In this document: positions 1-8,979 of the stretch, piece after piece
Layout of the letters: each line of letters begins with the position of its first letter
Position numbering within the stretch: the first letter of the stretch is position 1
Assembly: GCF_007679325.1 (NCBI RefSeq)
Contig: NZ_VEGI01000001.1
Coordinates: forward strand, 1,178,001-1,242,000
DNA from: Arthrobacter sp. U41
GTDB lineage: Bacteria; Actinomycetota; Actinomycetes; Actinomycetales; Micrococcaceae
Direction: 5' to 3'
DNA length: 64,000 nucleotides
Position numbers and translations under genes: made by a program
The notes under the pieces: model-generated
What the model saw: only the letters and a program-made list of their open reading frames with translations
Told to the model about the DNA's origin: nothing
Database searches by the model: none

Positions 1-154
1 CCTCAGGGAGAATCCTGATGTAGTGCTGGCGCATCTTTCCAGAGATGTGTGCCAGAACGATGTGCTTGTTGGTGAGCTCAACGCGAAACATCGCATTGGG
101 CAGCGCCTCAGTCACAACGCCCTCGATCTCAATGACCCCGTCCTTCTTGGCCAT
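1..154 (-). CDS. infA: Translation initiation factor IF-1 (partial, 3' end off the window)
   Basis: Small OB-fold factor that sits in the 30S A site during initiation. Fifty-one codons are visible; about twenty of the usual ~73 lie beyond the left edge. The product opens [12 protein letters not shown] and contains the family core [19 protein letters not shown]. The ATG at 154 has a GGAGGG ribosome-binding site a few bases upstream. It is the last gene seen on the minus strand after map and a P1 peptidase; in many actinobacteria infA follows map and precedes rpmJ-rpsM-rpsK. A 178-nt gap and a promoter-like sequence suggest its own transcription start. Confidence 0.95.
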   Translation of the reverse strand, partial: MAKKDGVIEIEGVVTEALPNAMFRVELTNKHIVLAHISGKMRQHYIRILPE

Positions 155-283
155 ACCCTCCGCTAACTGTCGTTTGCCGCAGCCCTCCGGCTTGCACCGA
201 AAATGACCGCGGACGTTTTTTGATTGATTGGCTGAAGCCTCCCGGCCACAAAAGGGCACAACAGGGCAGACAACCAACAGACA

Positions 284-312
284 ACACTACGCCATTACGG
301 GCCGAATGTTAA
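284..312 (-). promoter_or_regulatory. Candidate promoter for infA
   Basis: On the minus strand a TTAACA -35 (307-312) and TAGTGT -10 (284-289) are 17 bases apart, in the only gene-free stretch upstream of infA. The -35 matches the consensus at 5 of 6 positions and the -10 fits TANNNT. The predicted start near 277 would give a leader of about 120 nt. This rests on motif inspection only. Confidence 0.4.
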
Positions 313-332
313 ATCCAGCAATCGTAGCGCAC

Positions 333-1376
333 TCAGCGGCCGTATGCACCAAATTCGCCCGCCGGCGTGCTCACGGACTCCGCGCAGCCGATCCCGTCAA
401 GGATGGCGAGGCGCACGACGTCGGCTGCCGCGCTCTGCAGGGTGATGAGACTCACCTGCCGGGCGGCCTCGCTGCTGCGGTCCAGCGCAAGCGCTCCGGT
501 GGCGAGGCAGAAGACGGTGTCCCCGTCCGCCAGGGTGTGGCTGGGATCCAGCGCCCGGGCCAGGCCTGCGTGGGCGGCCGATGCCGTGCGTTTACATTCG
601 GCCTTGTCCAGGATGGCGTTCGTGGCGACGACGACGAGGGTCGTGTTGAGCGCGGGCGGCGCCGTAGCGCCGGCGCCGTCGTCTGCGACTTTAGCCTCGC
701 CTCCCGAGCCAGCAGCCGCAACCCTCTGCGTGCTCGCTCCTTCGTCGCTTAGACGCACGCTGCCGGGTTCCGTCCGCTTGCTCGATGTGCCGAAGGGCAG
801 TCCCAGCGCGTTGACTACTGCTAGCGCTCCTACAACAACAGAGCCCTCGCCGGAGATGTTTTCCAGGGTGATGGAGGCTGTGCCTACTCCCCCTTTGTAT
901 TTTCCTCGGCCGATGAGGGCTCCGGTACCGGCGCCTACGTTGCCGCGTTCGACGTCGTGCTGGATCTTGCGGGCGGCGGCGTCCGCCGTGGCCGCGTAGC
1001 CCATGGCCGCGTCGGGGCGGGCGGCGAAGTCGCCGCCGCGGCCGAGGTCGAAGATCGCCGCGGCCGGAACGATCGGGACCACTCCGCCGGCAACGGCGAA
1101 GCCCCGGCCGTTTTCCTCGCACCACTGCTGGGCGCCGTGGGCGGCGGCGAGGCCGAAGGCGCTTCCCCCGGTGAGCACCACGGCGTCCACGGTATGGGTC
1201 AGGGTGGTCGGATCAAGGGCGTCGGTCTCGTGCGTCCCCGGACCGCCGCCCCGGACATCTACGGACCCCACCGTCCCGGCTGGAGGCAGCACCACGGTCA
1301 CCCCGGTCAGCCAGCCGTCGCCGGCCCGGCCGGCATGGCCCACCCTCAGTCCCGGAACGTCCGTAATTGCAGTCAT
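333..1376 (-). CDS. P1/S58-family peptidase (DmpA-type N-terminal-nucleophile aminopeptidase)
   Basis: 347 aa. Resembles the DmpA/BapA/ThnT family of self-processing L-aminopeptidases/amidases. It opens with ITDVPGLRVGHA, followed by VVLTGGSAFGLAAA and later ALNTTLVVVATNA. In this family the precursor is cut just before a Ser/Thr that becomes the N-terminal nucleophile; the Asn-Thr at about 244/245 is the likely cleavage point (inference from ThnT). The frame stays open far upstream, but ATG 1376 is where family similarity begins; its SD-like GGAAGG lies rather far upstream. The substrate is unknown. It lies between map and infA on the same strand, 65 nt after map. Confidence 0.85.
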   Translation of the reverse strand: MTAITDVPGLRVGHAGRAGDGWLTGVTVVLPPAGTVGSVDVRGGGPGTHETDALDPTTLTHTVDAVVLTGGSAFGLAAAHGAQQWCEENGRGFAVAGGVVPIVPAAAIFDLGRGGDFAARPDAAMGYAATADAAARKIQHDVERGNVGAGTGALIGRGKYKGGVGTASITLENISGEGSVVVGALAVVNALGLPFGTSSKRTEPGSVRLSDEGASTQRVAAAGSGGEAKVADDGAGATAPPALNTTLVVVATNAILDKAECKRTASAAHAGLARALDPSHTLADGDTVFCLATGALALDRSSEAARQVSLITLQSAAADVVRLAILDGIGCAESVSTPAGEFGAYGR

Positions 1377-1441
1377 GGGTCCATTGTGCGCCTTCCGGAA
1401 CCTCGGCTGTCGCGCCGCGGTGGGTGCGCCGCGTTGGGGCC

Positions 1442-2269
1442 TTAGGGAATCGGGACGGGCACGACGCCGAGCGGGGCCAGTTTCGCCGCTCCCCCGTCCG
1501 GGGCGGACAGCACCCAGATGCCCTTCTCGTGGACCGCGACGGAGTGCTCCCACTGGCAGGACCGTTTGCTGTCCGTGGTCACAACGGTCCAGTCGTCGTC
1601 CAGCACGGCTGTTTCGATGCTCCCGCGGACCAGCATCGGTTCGATGGCCAGGCAGAGCCCGGGCCGGATCTTGGGACCGCGGTGGTTGGTGCGGTAGTTC
1701 GGCACATCCGGGGCCATGTGCATCTCGGAGCCGATCCCGTGGCCCACGTAGTCCTCGAGGATGCCCAGGGCCTTTCCGGGCACGGAGGAGACGTAGTCGT
1801 CCACGGCGTTGCCGATGTCGCCGACGAACTTCCCGGTCGCCAGGGCGGCGATCCCGTGCCACATGGCCGCCTCGGTGACGTCGGAGAGCCGCTGGTCTTC
1901 AGGGTCCGCGGTGCCCACGATCACGGTGCGGGCAGAGTCGGAGTGCCAGCCGTCCAGGATGGCGCCGCCGTCGATGGAGAGGATGTCACCGTCCTGCAGG
2001 ACGCGGCTGCCGGGGATCCCGTGCACCACTTCCTCGTTGACCGAGGTGCAGATGGTGGCGGGGAAACCGTGGTAGCCGAGGAAATTGGACGTGGCGCCGG
2101 CGTCCTTGAGCACGGCGGCGAAAACGGCGTCGAGGTCCTTGGTGGTCTTCCCCGGCGCGGCGGCCGCAACGGCGGCGTCAAGGGCGCGGCTGAGGACGAG
2201 CCCGGCCTCATGCATGGAGCGCATCTGGGCGTTCGTTTTATATTCGATGCGTGGCTGGCCGAATGCCAT
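1442..2269 (-). CDS. map: Methionine aminopeptidase, type I
   Basis: 275 aa. Removes the initiator methionine from nascent proteins using two metal ions. The five metal ligands are recognisable: the Asp in ILSIDGG, the Asp in WHSDSART, the His in GHGIGSEMHM, the Glu in LAIEPML and the Glu in QWEHSVAV. ATG 2269 is chosen because AAAGGAAG lies 6 nt upstream and similarity begins there; an upstream in-frame ATG would add 17 unlikely residues. It follows adk as in the usual secY-adk-map order. The 105-nt gap from adk carries a perfect 14-bp hairpin, so map may be partly uncoupled. Confidence 0.95.
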   Translation of the reverse strand: MAFGQPRIEYKTNAQMRSMHEAGLVLSRALDAAVAAAAPGKTTKDLDAVFAAVLKDAGATSNFLGYHGFPATICTSVNEEVVHGIPGSRVLQDGDILSIDGGAILDGWHSDSARTVIVGTADPEDQRLSDVTEAAMWHGIAALATGKFVGDIGNAVDDYVSSVPGKALGILEDYVGHGIGSEMHMAPDVPNYRTNHRGPKIRPGLCLAIEPMLVRGSIETAVLDDDWTVVTTDSKRSCQWEHSVAVHEKGIWVLSAPDGGAAKLAPLGVVPVPIP

Positions 2270-2326
2270 CCGCAACTTCCTTTCAATGGGGCTGTGCCGC
2301 CGTGGGAGACGGACGGCCAAACGGCT

Positions 2327-2358
2327 GAGGCTCCTCCCGGTGTTCCGGGAGGAGCCTC
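2327..2358. terminator. Perfect 14-bp hairpin between adk and map
   Basis: Arms 2327-2340 and 2345-2358 are exact complements (GAGGCTCCTCCCGG in the left arm) around a TGTT loop. Neither side has a U-tract, so it may be a non-canonical actinobacterial terminator or a processing/stability element in an adk-map transcript. Confidence 0.55.
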
Positions 2359-2374
2359 GAAGTTCGCGGGCCGG

Positions 2375-2953
2375 TCAGGCCGACTGGGCCTCTTTGATGG
2401 CCTGCATGACGCGGTCGGTGACCTCGTCGATGCCGCCGATGCCGTCCACCCGGGTCAGGATGCCACGGTCGGCGTACTTGGCCACCACGGCTTCCGTCTG
2501 GCCGTGGTACAGGTCAAGGCGGTGCCGGATGACGGCTTCGTTGTCGTCAGTGCGCCCGGTTTCCTTGGCCCGGCCCAGCAGGCGGGCCACCAGTTCCTCG
2601 TCGTCGGCCGTGAGCTGCAGGACGACGTCGAGCTTCTGGTCGCCGTCGGCGAGGATCCCGTCGAGGTAGTCCACCTGCGCGGTGGTGCGCGGGTAACCGT
2701 CCAGCAGGAAGCCGTTCTCGACGTCGTCCTCGCTGAGGCGGTCGCGGACCATCTTGTTGGTCACGCTGTCTGGGACGAAGTCGCCCGCATCCATGTACTT
2801 CTTGGCTTCGAGGCCAAGCGGCGTCTCACCTTTGACGTTGGCGCGGAAGATATCCCCCGTGGAGATCGCAACGACGCCGAGGCGCTCAGAAATGCGCTCC
2901 GCCTGCGTTCCCTTGCCGGATCCGGGAGGTCCGATAATCAACATTCTCGTCAT
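2375..2953 (-). CDS. adk: Adenylate kinase (short-LID form)
   Basis: 192 aa. Interconverts ATP + AMP and 2 ADP. The P-loop GPPGSGKGTQ lies at residues 8-17, the AMP-binding DGYPRT in the middle, and LLGRAKETGRTDDNEAV spans a short LID. There is no four-cysteine zinc LID, as usual for actinobacterial enzymes of this length. The start codon overlaps the end of secY by 4 bp (ATGA), so the two are translationally coupled. Confidence 0.97.
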   Translation of the reverse strand: MTRMLIIGPPGSGKGTQAERISERLGVVAISTGDIFRANVKGETPLGLEAKKYMDAGDFVPDSVTNKMVRDRLSEDDVENGFLLDGYPRTTAQVDYLDGILADGDQKLDVVLQLTADDEELVARLLGRAKETGRTDDNEAVIRHRLDLYHGQTEAVVAKYADRGILTRVDGIGGIDEVTDRVMQAIKEAQSA

Positions 2954-4260
2954 CGCAAAAGCCCTTCGTAGTGACGCTGCTGTAGCTGCGCATCAATCTG
3001 CTTGACGGTCTCCAAACCTACGCCGACCATGATCAGGATCGAGGTGCCACCGAACGGGAAGTTCTGGTTGGCGTTGATCAGGACCAGGGCGACCAGCGGG
3101 ATCAGTGCCACAAATGCCAGGTAAATGGCGCCGGGGAGCGTGATCCGGGAGAGCACATACTGCAGGTAGTCCGCGGTCGGCTTGCCGGCACGGATACCCG
3201 GAATGAAGCCGCCGTACTTCTTCATGTTGTCAGAAACTTCTTCAGGGTTGAAAGTGATCGCAACATAGAAGTACGTGAAGAACACAATCATGGCGAAGTA
3301 GAGCACCATGTAGATCGGCTGGTCGCCGCGGACCAGGTTGTTGTTGATCCACTCCACCCAGGGTGCAATCGGCTCGCCGGGCTGGGGCTGGTTGAACTGC
3401 GAGATGAGGCCCGGCAGGTACAGCATCGACGACGCGAAGATGACGGGCACGACGCCGGCCATGTTCACCTTGATCGGGATGTACGTGCTGGTGCCGCCCA
3501 CGGTGCGGCGGCCGATCATGCGCTTGGCGTACTGGACCGGGATGCGGCGCTGGGACTGCTCCACGAAGACCACCGCGGCCACGGTCAGCAGGCCGATGAC
3601 GAGGACCATAAAGAAGGTGCCCGGGCCCTGCGAGGTCCAGATGGCACCGAGCGAGCCGGGGAAGCTGGAAACGATCGACGTGAAGATGAGCAGCGACATA
3701 CCGTTGCCGACACCCTTTTCGGTCACGAGCTCACCCATCCACATGATGAGGCCGGTGCCGGCGGTCAGCGTGATGATGATGAGGATCGTGGTGACGATGC
3801 TGTCGTCCGGGATGATCGGCAGCTGGCAGTTCGGCAGCAGCTGGCCGGAGCGCGCCAGCGAAACCAGGGTTGTGGCGTTCAGCAGGCCTAGGGCGATCGT
3901 GAGGTAACGGGTGTACTGCGTCAGCTTCGACTGGCCCGCAGCGCCCTCCTCGTAGAGCTGCTGGAACCGGGGAATGACCACCCGGAGCAGCTGCACGATG
4001 ATGCTGGCCGTGATGTACGGCATGATGCCCAGGGCGAAAACGGACACCTGCAGCAAAGCACCGCCGCTGAACAGGTTGACGAGCTGGTAGATACCGCCCG
4101 AGGTCTCACCGGTCTGCAAGCATTGCTGGACATTCTGGTAGCTCACACCAGGCGAGGGGATGAAAGCACCCAAGCGGAAGATTGTGATGATTCCCAGCGT
4201 GAACAACAACTTGCGTCGCAGATCAGGCGTGCGAAAGGCCCGGCCAAATGCGCTAAGCAA
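2950..4260 (-). CDS. secY: Preprotein translocase channel subunit SecY
   Basis: 436 aa, ten membrane segments; forms the Sec channel with SecE (encoded at 39288). N-terminal SAFGRAFRTPDLRRK, the plug-region GVSYQNVQQ and the C-terminal VGLETVKQIDAQLQQRHYEG are typical. The start is TTG at 4260, fixed by AGGAGG 4-9 nt upstream and by the conserved N-terminus. Upstream lies a strong terminator ending the ribosomal protein cluster, so secY-adk probably starts from its own promoter, which I could not place securely. Confidence 0.97.
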   Translation of the reverse strand: MLSAFGRAFRTPDLRRKLLFTLGIITIFRLGAFIPSPGVSYQNVQQCLQTGETSGGIYQLVNLFSGGALLQVSVFALGIMPYITASIIVQLLRVVIPRFQQLYEEGAAGQSKLTQYTRYLTIALGLLNATTLVSLARSGQLLPNCQLPIIPDDSIVTTILIIITLTAGTGLIMWMGELVTEKGVGNGMSLLIFTSIVSSFPGSLGAIWTSQGPGTFFMVLVIGLLTVAAVVFVEQSQRRIPVQYAKRMIGRRTVGGTSTYIPIKVNMAGVVPVIFASSMLYLPGLISQFNQPQPGEPIAPWVEWINNNLVRGDQPIYMVLYFAMIVFFTYFYVAITFNPEEVSDNMKKYGGFIPGIRAGKPTADYLQYVLSRITLPGAIYLAFVALIPLVALVLINANQNFPFGGTSILIMVGVGLETVKQIDAQLQQRHYEGLLR

Positions 4261-4372
4261 GCGTCCTCCTGAGTATTAAGTAAAGTCGTGTGAGATAGGT
4301 CAAATAAACCCAACAACCGAGTCTAACGGGTGGACGCGCCCTGCGAACAATCGCAGGGCCGGAAAAACAGAA

Positions 4373-4416
4373 AAACTCCCGGTAACCGGGGCCGAAGCCC
4401 CGGTTACCGGGAGTTT
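4373..4416 (-). terminator. Intrinsic terminator after rplO
   Basis: A 20-bp perfect stem (arms 4373-4392 and 4397-4416) with a CGAA tetraloop, followed on the minus strand by a T-rich run (TTTTTCTGTTTTT). It lies 28 nt after the rplO stop and separates the spc cluster from secY-adk. Confidence 0.93.
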
Positions 4417-4444
4417 CACAACGGGCATCTGCCCCGCCGCCTCC

Positions 4445-4939
4445 TTAGAGGGCGGTGGTGCTTCCGCCTGCTGCAGCAATCTTTTCTGCGGCGCTGGCCG
4501 AGAATGCGTGGGCGGTGACGTCAACCTTGACGGTGATGTCGCCGGTGCCCAGCACCTTGACGGGCTGGTTCTTGCGAACGGCACCCTTTTCGACCAGGTT
4601 CTCCACGGTGACTGCGCCACCTTCCGGGAACAGCTCGTTGAGCTTGTCCAGGTTTACAACCTGGAACTCAACCCGGAACGGGTTCTTGAAGCCGCGCAGC
4701 TTCGGCAGGCGCATGTGCAGCGGCAGCTGGCCGCCGGCAAAGCCAGCCTTGATCTGGTAGCGGGCCTTCGTACCCTTGGTACCGCGACCGGCGGTCTTAC
4801 CCTTGGAACCTTCACCACGACCAACACGGGTCTTGGCGGTCTTGGCACCCGGGGCGGGACGCAGGTGGTGAACCTTCAGTGCGTTCTGCTTCTCAGCAGT
4901 GGCGCCCTGTGCCTTTTCGGCGGTTTTCTTCTCTGCCAT
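4445..4939 (-). CDS. rplO: 50S ribosomal protein L15
   Basis: 164 aa. A 23S rRNA-binding protein of the large subunit. The signature region [19 protein letters not shown] and the central [12 protein letters not shown] are present. It is longer than the usual ~145 aa through a Lys/Ala/Glu-rich N-terminal extension (residues 1-22). Its ATG abuts the rpmD stop codon without a gap, and a strong terminator follows, making it the last gene of this transcription unit. Confidence 0.97.
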   Translation of the reverse strand: MAEKKTAEKAQGATAEKQNALKVHHLRPAPGAKTAKTRVGRGEGSKGKTAGRGTKGTKARYQIKAGFAGGQLPLHMRLPKLRGFKNPFRVEFQVVNLDKLNELFPEGGAVTVENLVEKGAVRKNQPVKVLGTGDITVKVDVTAHAFSASAAEKIAAAGGSTTAL

Positions 4940-5146
4940 TTACTTCGCCTCCTCTACCTTTACCAGGTGCGGAACCGTGTTGAGCATTCCAACGGTCACG
5001 GCGTCGGCGGTGCGGACAACGGTGTGTCCGACCCGCTTCAGGCCGAGGGACCGCAGGGTGTCGCGCTGGTTCTGCTTGCCGCCAATGGCGGACTTGAGCT
5101 GAGTGATCTCCAACTTTGCGTCGGAGACAAGCACGTTCTTAGCCAT
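4940..5146 (-). CDS. rpmD: 50S ribosomal protein L30
   Basis: 68 aa. Small large-subunit protein. The family pattern [20 protein letters not shown] followed by [12 protein letters not shown] is clear. It lies in the standard rpsE-rpmD-rplO order, 3 nt from rpsE and directly abutting rplO, so coupled translation is expected. Confidence 0.97.
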   Translation of the reverse strand: MAKNVLVSDAKLEITQLKSAIGGKQNQRDTLRSLGLKRVGHTVVRTADAVTVGMLNTVPHLVKVEEAK

Positions 5147-5149
5147 GAC

Positions 5150-5860
5150 TCAGACACCTGCCTTCTGGTTCAAGAGAGCCTTCACCATTGCCGGCGGGGC
5201 GATCTCGTCGAGCGGCAGGCCGCGGCGTGCTGCCACTGCTGCCGGCTCTTCGAGGCGCTTCAGCGCATCAACGGTCGCGTGAACGATGTTGATGGCGTTC
5301 GAGGAACCGAGCGACTTGGAGAGGATGTCGTGGATACCCACGCACTCCAGTACTGCACGGACCGGACCGCCGGCGATAACACCGGTACCGGCGGAAGCCG
5401 GACGCAGCATAACAACGCCTGCGGCGGCTTCACCCTGAACGCGGTGAGGGATGGTGCTGCCGATGCGGGGAACGCGGAAGAAGGACTTCTTGGCCTCTTC
5501 AACGCCCTTCGCGATGGCAGCAGGAACTTCCTTAGCCTTGCCGTAGCCGACGCCGACCATACCGTTGCCGTCACCGACGACGACGAGGGCGGTGAAGCTG
5601 AAGCGACGACCACCCTTGACGACCTTGGAAACGCGGTTGATGGTTACGACGCGCTCTACGAACTGGCTCTTTTCGGCTTCGCGGCCACCGTCGCGGCCAC
5701 CACGGCCACCACGGTCGCCACGGCCCTGGCCGCGGTCGCCACGCTCGCCACGACGAGCGCCACCACGGCGGTCGTCAGTGGTAGCAGGCGCAGCGGTCTC
5801 AGTTGCCGGAGCAGCTACAGCTTCAGTCACCTGAATGTCCTTTTCGTTATTTTCGGTCAC
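5150..5860 (-). CDS. rpsE: 30S ribosomal protein S5
   Basis: 236 aa. Small-subunit protein of the decoding and mRNA-entry region. The core [20 protein letters not shown] and [18 protein letters not shown] are typical. About 65 N-terminal residues (acidic, then Arg/Gly/Asp repeats such as [13 protein letters not shown]) extend beyond the E. coli protein, as in other high-GC actinobacteria. It starts with GTG at 5860, which overlaps the rplR stop (GTGA). Confidence 0.97.
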   Translation of the reverse strand: MTENNEKDIQVTEAVAAPATETAAPATTDDRRGGARRGERGDRGQGRGDRGGRGGRDGGREAEKSQFVERVVTINRVSKVVKGGRRFSFTALVVVGDGNGMVGVGYGKAKEVPAAIAKGVEEAKKSFFRVPRIGSTIPHRVQGEAAAGVVMLRPASAGTGVIAGGPVRAVLECVGIHDILSKSLGSSNAINIVHATVDALKRLEEPAAVAARRGLPLDEIAPPAMVKALLNQKAGV

Positions 5861-6240
5861 AGTGCCAGCCCACCTTCACGTGCGCCGTCAGCGACGGCGG
5901 CGATCCGGCCGTGGTACTTGTTACCACCGCGGTCGAAGACAACTGCTTCGATACCGGCAGCCTTGGCACGCTCGGCGACGAGTTCGCCAACGCGCTTGGC
6001 CTTGGCAGTCTTGTCACCGTCGAATGCACGAAGGTCGGCTTCCAAAGTGGAGGCGCTTGCCACGGTCAGGCCCTTGGTGTCATCGACAACCTGGACGAAT
6101 ACGTGGCGTGCGGAACGGTTGACGACCAGACGAGGACGTACAGCCGTGCCGGAGATGCGCTTGCGGATACGAAGCTGACGGCGGCTGCGCTGGGCAGACT
6201 TGCTCTTGTTCGTACGCTTCTTGTTAATTGCGATCGCCAT
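5857..6240 (-). CDS. rplR: 50S ribosomal protein L18
   Basis: 127 aa. Binds 5S rRNA with L5 in the central protuberance. Recognised from [30 protein letters not shown] and the C-terminal [18 protein letters not shown]. It begins 2 nt after rplF and overlaps rpsE by 4 bp within the spc cluster. Confidence 0.97.
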   Translation of the reverse strand: MAIAINKKRTNKSKSAQRSRRQLRIRKRISGTAVRPRLVVNRSARHVFVQVVDDTKGLTVASASTLEADLRAFDGDKTAKAKRVGELVAERAKAAGIEAVVFDRGGNKYHGRIAAVADGAREGGLAL

Positions 6241-6242
6241 GG

Positions 6243-6779
6243 TTACTTACCAGCCTTTCCGACCTTGCGGCGGATGACTTCGCCTGCGTAACGGATGCCC
6301 TTGCCCTTGTAGGGGTCCGGCTTCCGCAGCTTGCGAATGTTGGCAGCAACCTCGCCGACCTGCTGCTTGGAGATACCTGAAACAGAGAGCTTGGTCGGGG
6401 TCTCTACTGCAAAGGTGATGCCGTTCGGTGCCGTGATGTTGACCGGGTGGCTGTAGCCCAGAGCGAACTCCAGGTCAGCACCCTTGGCCTGAACGCGGTA
6501 ACCGGTACCGACAATTTCAAGCTTCTTCTCGTAGCCTGCGGTGACACCCTGGATCATGTTGGCGATCAGGGTGCGGGTCAGGCCGTGCAGCGAACGTGAG
6601 GCGCGCTCGTCGTTCGGGCGGGCGACAGTCAGGGTGCCATCTTCCAGGGAAACCTCGATCGGGCTGGCCACAGTGTGGCTCAGCTCGCCTTTGGAACCCT
6701 TGACGCTGACGACAGAGCCGTCAACCTTGACCTCAACGCCGGCAGGAACGGTGATGGGGAGACGTCCAATACGTGACAT
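6243..6779 (-). CDS. rplF: 50S ribosomal protein L6
   Basis: 178 aa. Two-domain large-subunit protein near the factor-binding site. It begins [17 protein letters not shown] and carries the C-terminal signature [18 protein letters not shown]. Length is normal. It follows rpsH after 18 nt. Confidence 0.97.
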   Translation of the reverse strand: MSRIGRLPITVPAGVEVKVDGSVVSVKGSKGELSHTVASPIEVSLEDGTLTVARPNDERASRSLHGLTRTLIANMIQGVTAGYEKKLEIVGTGYRVQAKGADLEFALGYSHPVNITAPNGITFAVETPTKLSVSGISKQQVGEVAANIRKLRKPDPYKGKGIRYAGEVIRRKVGKAGK

Positions 6780-6797
6780 TATTCTCTTCCTTTCCCG

Positions 6798-7196
6798 TTA
6801 CCAGACGTAAGCGAGGACTTCGCCGCCCACGCCCTTCTTGCCGGCCTGCTTGTCAGTCAAGAGGCCGGAAGAGGTGGACAGGATTGCGACACCCAGGCCA
6901 CCGAGCACGTGCGGCAGGTTGGTGGACTTTGCGTAAACGCGCAGTCCCGGCTTGGAAATACGACGAACGCCAGCGATGGAACGCTCGCGGTTCGGACCGA
7001 ACTTGAGCTCGAGGGTCAGCTTCTTGCCAACCTCAGCGTCTTCTTCTTTCCAGGAGGCGATGTAACCTTCGGCCTTCAGGATGTCGGCAACGCGTGCCTT
7101 GAGCTTGCTGTACGGCATAGACACGGAATCGTGGTATGCCGAGTTTGCGTTGCGCAGACGCGTAAGCATGTCTGCGACGGGATCTGTCATTGTCAT
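6798..7196 (-). CDS. rpsH: 30S ribosomal protein S8
   Basis: 132 aa. Central-domain small-subunit protein; in E. coli it represses its own operon. The N-terminal [18 protein letters not shown] and C-terminal [14 protein letters not shown] match the family. Two ATG codons lie two codons apart (7196 and 7190); the first is kept, though neither has an ideally spaced SD. The 95-nt gap before it is where rpsN sits in many other bacteria. Confidence 0.96.
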   Translation of the reverse strand: MTMTDPVADMLTRLRNANSAYHDSVSMPYSKLKARVADILKAEGYIASWKEEDAEVGKKLTLELKFGPNRERSIAGVRRISKPGLRVYAKSTNLPHVLGGLGVAILSTSSGLLTDKQAGKKGVGGEVLAYVW

Positions 7197-7291
7197 GGTG
7201 GGCTCTTGCCCTTCCTCATAACGGTTTCCGCCGTGCTGCTCTCCCGAGCAAAGCTCGGAACCAGCGCGGGCGGACCTTTTACGTAGCTAGA

Positions 7292-7873
7292 TTAATCTTC
7301 GGTCTTGAACGGGAAGCCAAGCGCCTTGAGCAGCGCGCGGCCTTCGTCGTCGGTCTTGGCAGTGGTCACGACGGTGATGTCCATGCCGCGAACGCGGTCG
7401 ATGGAATCCTGGTCGATCTCGTGGAACATAACCTGCTCGGTCAGACCGAAGGTGTAGTTGCCGTTGCCGTCGAACTGCTTGCCGCTGAGGCCCCGGAAGT
7501 CGCGGATACGCGGCAGAGCCAGCGTGACCAGACGGTCCAGGAATTCCCACATGCGGTCCCCACGCAGAGTTGCGTGTGCACCGATCGGCATGCCTTCGCG
7601 CAGCTTGAACTGTGCGATCGACTTGCGGGCCTTGGTTACCTGCGGCTTCTGGCCGGTGATCAGGGTCAGATCGCGGACAGCGCCGTCGATCAGCTTGGAG
7701 TCCTTGGCGGCATCTCCAACACCCATGTTCACAACGACCTTGACCAGACGGGGAACCTGGTTGACGTTCTCGTACTTGAATTCCTCAACGAGCGAGCTCT
7801 TGATGGAATCCGCGTACTTGGTCTTCAGACGAGGAACGATCTTGCTTGCCGGAGTCTCGAGAGTCTCAGTCAT
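7292..7873 (-). CDS. rplE: 50S ribosomal protein L5
   Basis: 193 aa. 5S rRNA-binding protein contacting P-site tRNA. Diagnostic stretches are [38 protein letters not shown] and the C-terminal [18 protein letters not shown]. The start codon overlaps the rplX stop by one base (TAATG). No rpsN follows, although S14 is usually encoded between L5 and S8. Confidence 0.97.
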   Translation of the reverse strand: MTETLETPASKIVPRLKTKYADSIKSSLVEEFKYENVNQVPRLVKVVVNMGVGDAAKDSKLIDGAVRDLTLITGQKPQVTKARKSIAQFKLREGMPIGAHATLRGDRMWEFLDRLVTLALPRIRDFRGLSGKQFDGNGNYTFGLTEQVMFHEIDQDSIDRVRGMDITVVTTAKTDDEGRALLKALGFPFKTED

Positions 7874-8232
7874 TAGATGTCCTTCCCTGAGCTCTTGGCC
7901 ACGCGGACGCGCACTTCGCGCTTCACGCCATCGCGCTCAACGGTCTCGGTGCGGAAACCGACGCGGGTGGGCTTCTTGGTGGACGGGTCAACCAGAGCCA
8001 CGTTGGAGATGTGGATCGTAGCCTCGACGACTTCGATGCCACCGGTCTTGGTGCCGCGCTGCGACTGACCGACCTTGGTGTGCTTGGTTACGCGGTTGAT
8101 ACCTTCGACCAGCACGCGGTTGGTCTCGGGGAATACGCGCAGAACCTTGCCCTGCTTGCCCTTGTCGCCGCCGCGTTCAGCCTTGGCGCCAGTGATGACC
8201 TGAACGAGGTCACCCTTTTTGATCTTAGCCAT
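7873..8232 (-). CDS. rplX: 50S ribosomal protein L24
   Basis: 119 aa. Early-assembly large-subunit protein with an N-terminal KOW motif ([20 protein letters not shown]). The middle [19 protein letters not shown] is typical. It starts 3 nt after the rplN stop in the normal L14-L24-L5 order. Confidence 0.97.
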   Translation of the reverse strand: MAKIKKGDLVQVITGAKAERGGDKGKQGKVLRVFPETNRVLVEGINRVTKHTKVGQSQRGTKTGGIEVVEATIHISNVALVDPSTKKPTRVGFRTETVERDGVKREVRVRVAKSSGKDI

Positions 8233-8235
8233 GGA

Positions 8236-8604
8236 CTAAAGCACCTCCGGAGCCAGAGAAACGATCTTCATGAACTTCTTATCGCGAAGTTCACGACCAA
8301 CCGGTCCGAAGATACGGGTACCGCGGGGGTCACCGTCGTTCTTCAGGATCACAGCTGCGTTCTCGTCAAACTTGATGTAGGAACCATCCGCACGGCGGCG
8401 TTCCTTCTTGGTACGGACGATGACAGCCTTGACGACGTCGCCCTTCTTTACGTTGCCGCCCGGAATTGCGTCCTTGACGGTAGCGACGATGACGTCGCCA
8501 ATGCCTGCGTAGCGACGGCCAGATCCACCGAGAACGCGAATGGTAAGGATTTCCTTAGCACCCGTGTTGTCGGCGACCTTGAGTCGCGACTCCTGCTGAA
8601 TCAC
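8236..8604 (-). CDS. rplN: 50S ribosomal protein L14
   Basis: 122 aa. Highly conserved intersubunit-bridge protein. Opens [20 protein letters not shown] and contains [20 protein letters not shown]. It is the first gene of the spc cluster here: a terminator and a roughly 375-nt gap separate it from rpsQ, so it should have its own promoter. Confidence 0.97.
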   Translation of the reverse strand: MIQQESRLKVADNTGAKEILTIRVLGGSGRRYAGIGDVIVATVKDAIPGGNVKKGDVVKAVIVRTKKERRRADGSYIKFDENAAVILKNDGDPRGTRIFGPVGRELRDKKFMKIVSLAPEVL

Positions 8605-8912
8605 TATTTACTCCTTGCGTCGCGCTGGTTCTCAGACCGAAATTCTTCCTACGGAATGAGCCTTGCGGAACGGTTGATCGGGGTGTCTCTTGACCTGCCT
8701 GGATTTTGCCAGACCAGGCCTAAACTCCCGTGCCAAAAACATTTGCTTCCCAACCGGATCCCGACGAGTCGGGGCGCAAGGGGGCACTATGCCGTGGCAC
8801 GATTGTTTACGAGGTTTGATGACAGCGCACAGATAGCGCCATACAAACTCAAAATCTTAGCACGTTTTGGGCATATCCCCATATCACAGCTGGCCCATAC
8901 CCCGGGAACGGA
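8605..8912 (-). other. Gene-free leader/control region upstream of rplN
   Basis: About 300 nt without a plausible gene. The part nearest the upstream terminator is AT-richer and holds an extended -10 (TGCTAAGAT). The remaining ~240 nt would form an untranslated leader. Within it, read on the minus strand, CCTGGTCTGG and CCAGGCAGG can pair around CAAAAT with one bulge (about 8697-8721). A role in control of the spc cluster is inference. Confidence 0.5.
8854..8862 (-). promoter_or_regulatory. Candidate extended -10 promoter element for the spc cluster
   Basis: The minus strand reads TGCTAAGAT: a TAAGAT -10 (8854-8859) preceded by the TGN extended element. No convincing -35 lies 16-18 nt upstream. 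The predicted start is near 8847, leaving a leader of about 240 nt before rplN. It sits between the S10-cluster terminator and rplN, where a promoter is needed. Confidence 0.4.
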
Positions 8913-8946
8913 GAAACCCCCGCTCCCAGGAGGGAACGGGGGTTTC
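8913..8946 (-). terminator. Terminator after rpsQ (end of the S10 cluster)
   Basis: Arms GAAACCCCCG (8913-8922) and its complement (8937-8946) with an inner TCCC/GGGA extension, 34 nt beyond the rpsQ stop. The minus-strand 3' side ends TTTCTCC, a short U-rich tail. Confidence 0.75.
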
Positions 8947-8979
8947 GGCGCAGGTCCCCTGGCGGGGAGGCTGCAGGTG

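Noticed and set aside
2327..2358. Reading the adk-map hairpin as proof that map is transcribed alone
   Set aside because: The stem is perfect but no U-tract follows; without RNA data it cannot be called a full terminator.
4275..4303. TTGACC-N17-CTTAAT as a secY promoter
   Set aside because: The predicted start would fall inside the ribosome-binding site AGGAGG, leaving no room for it; the true promoter must lie elsewhere.
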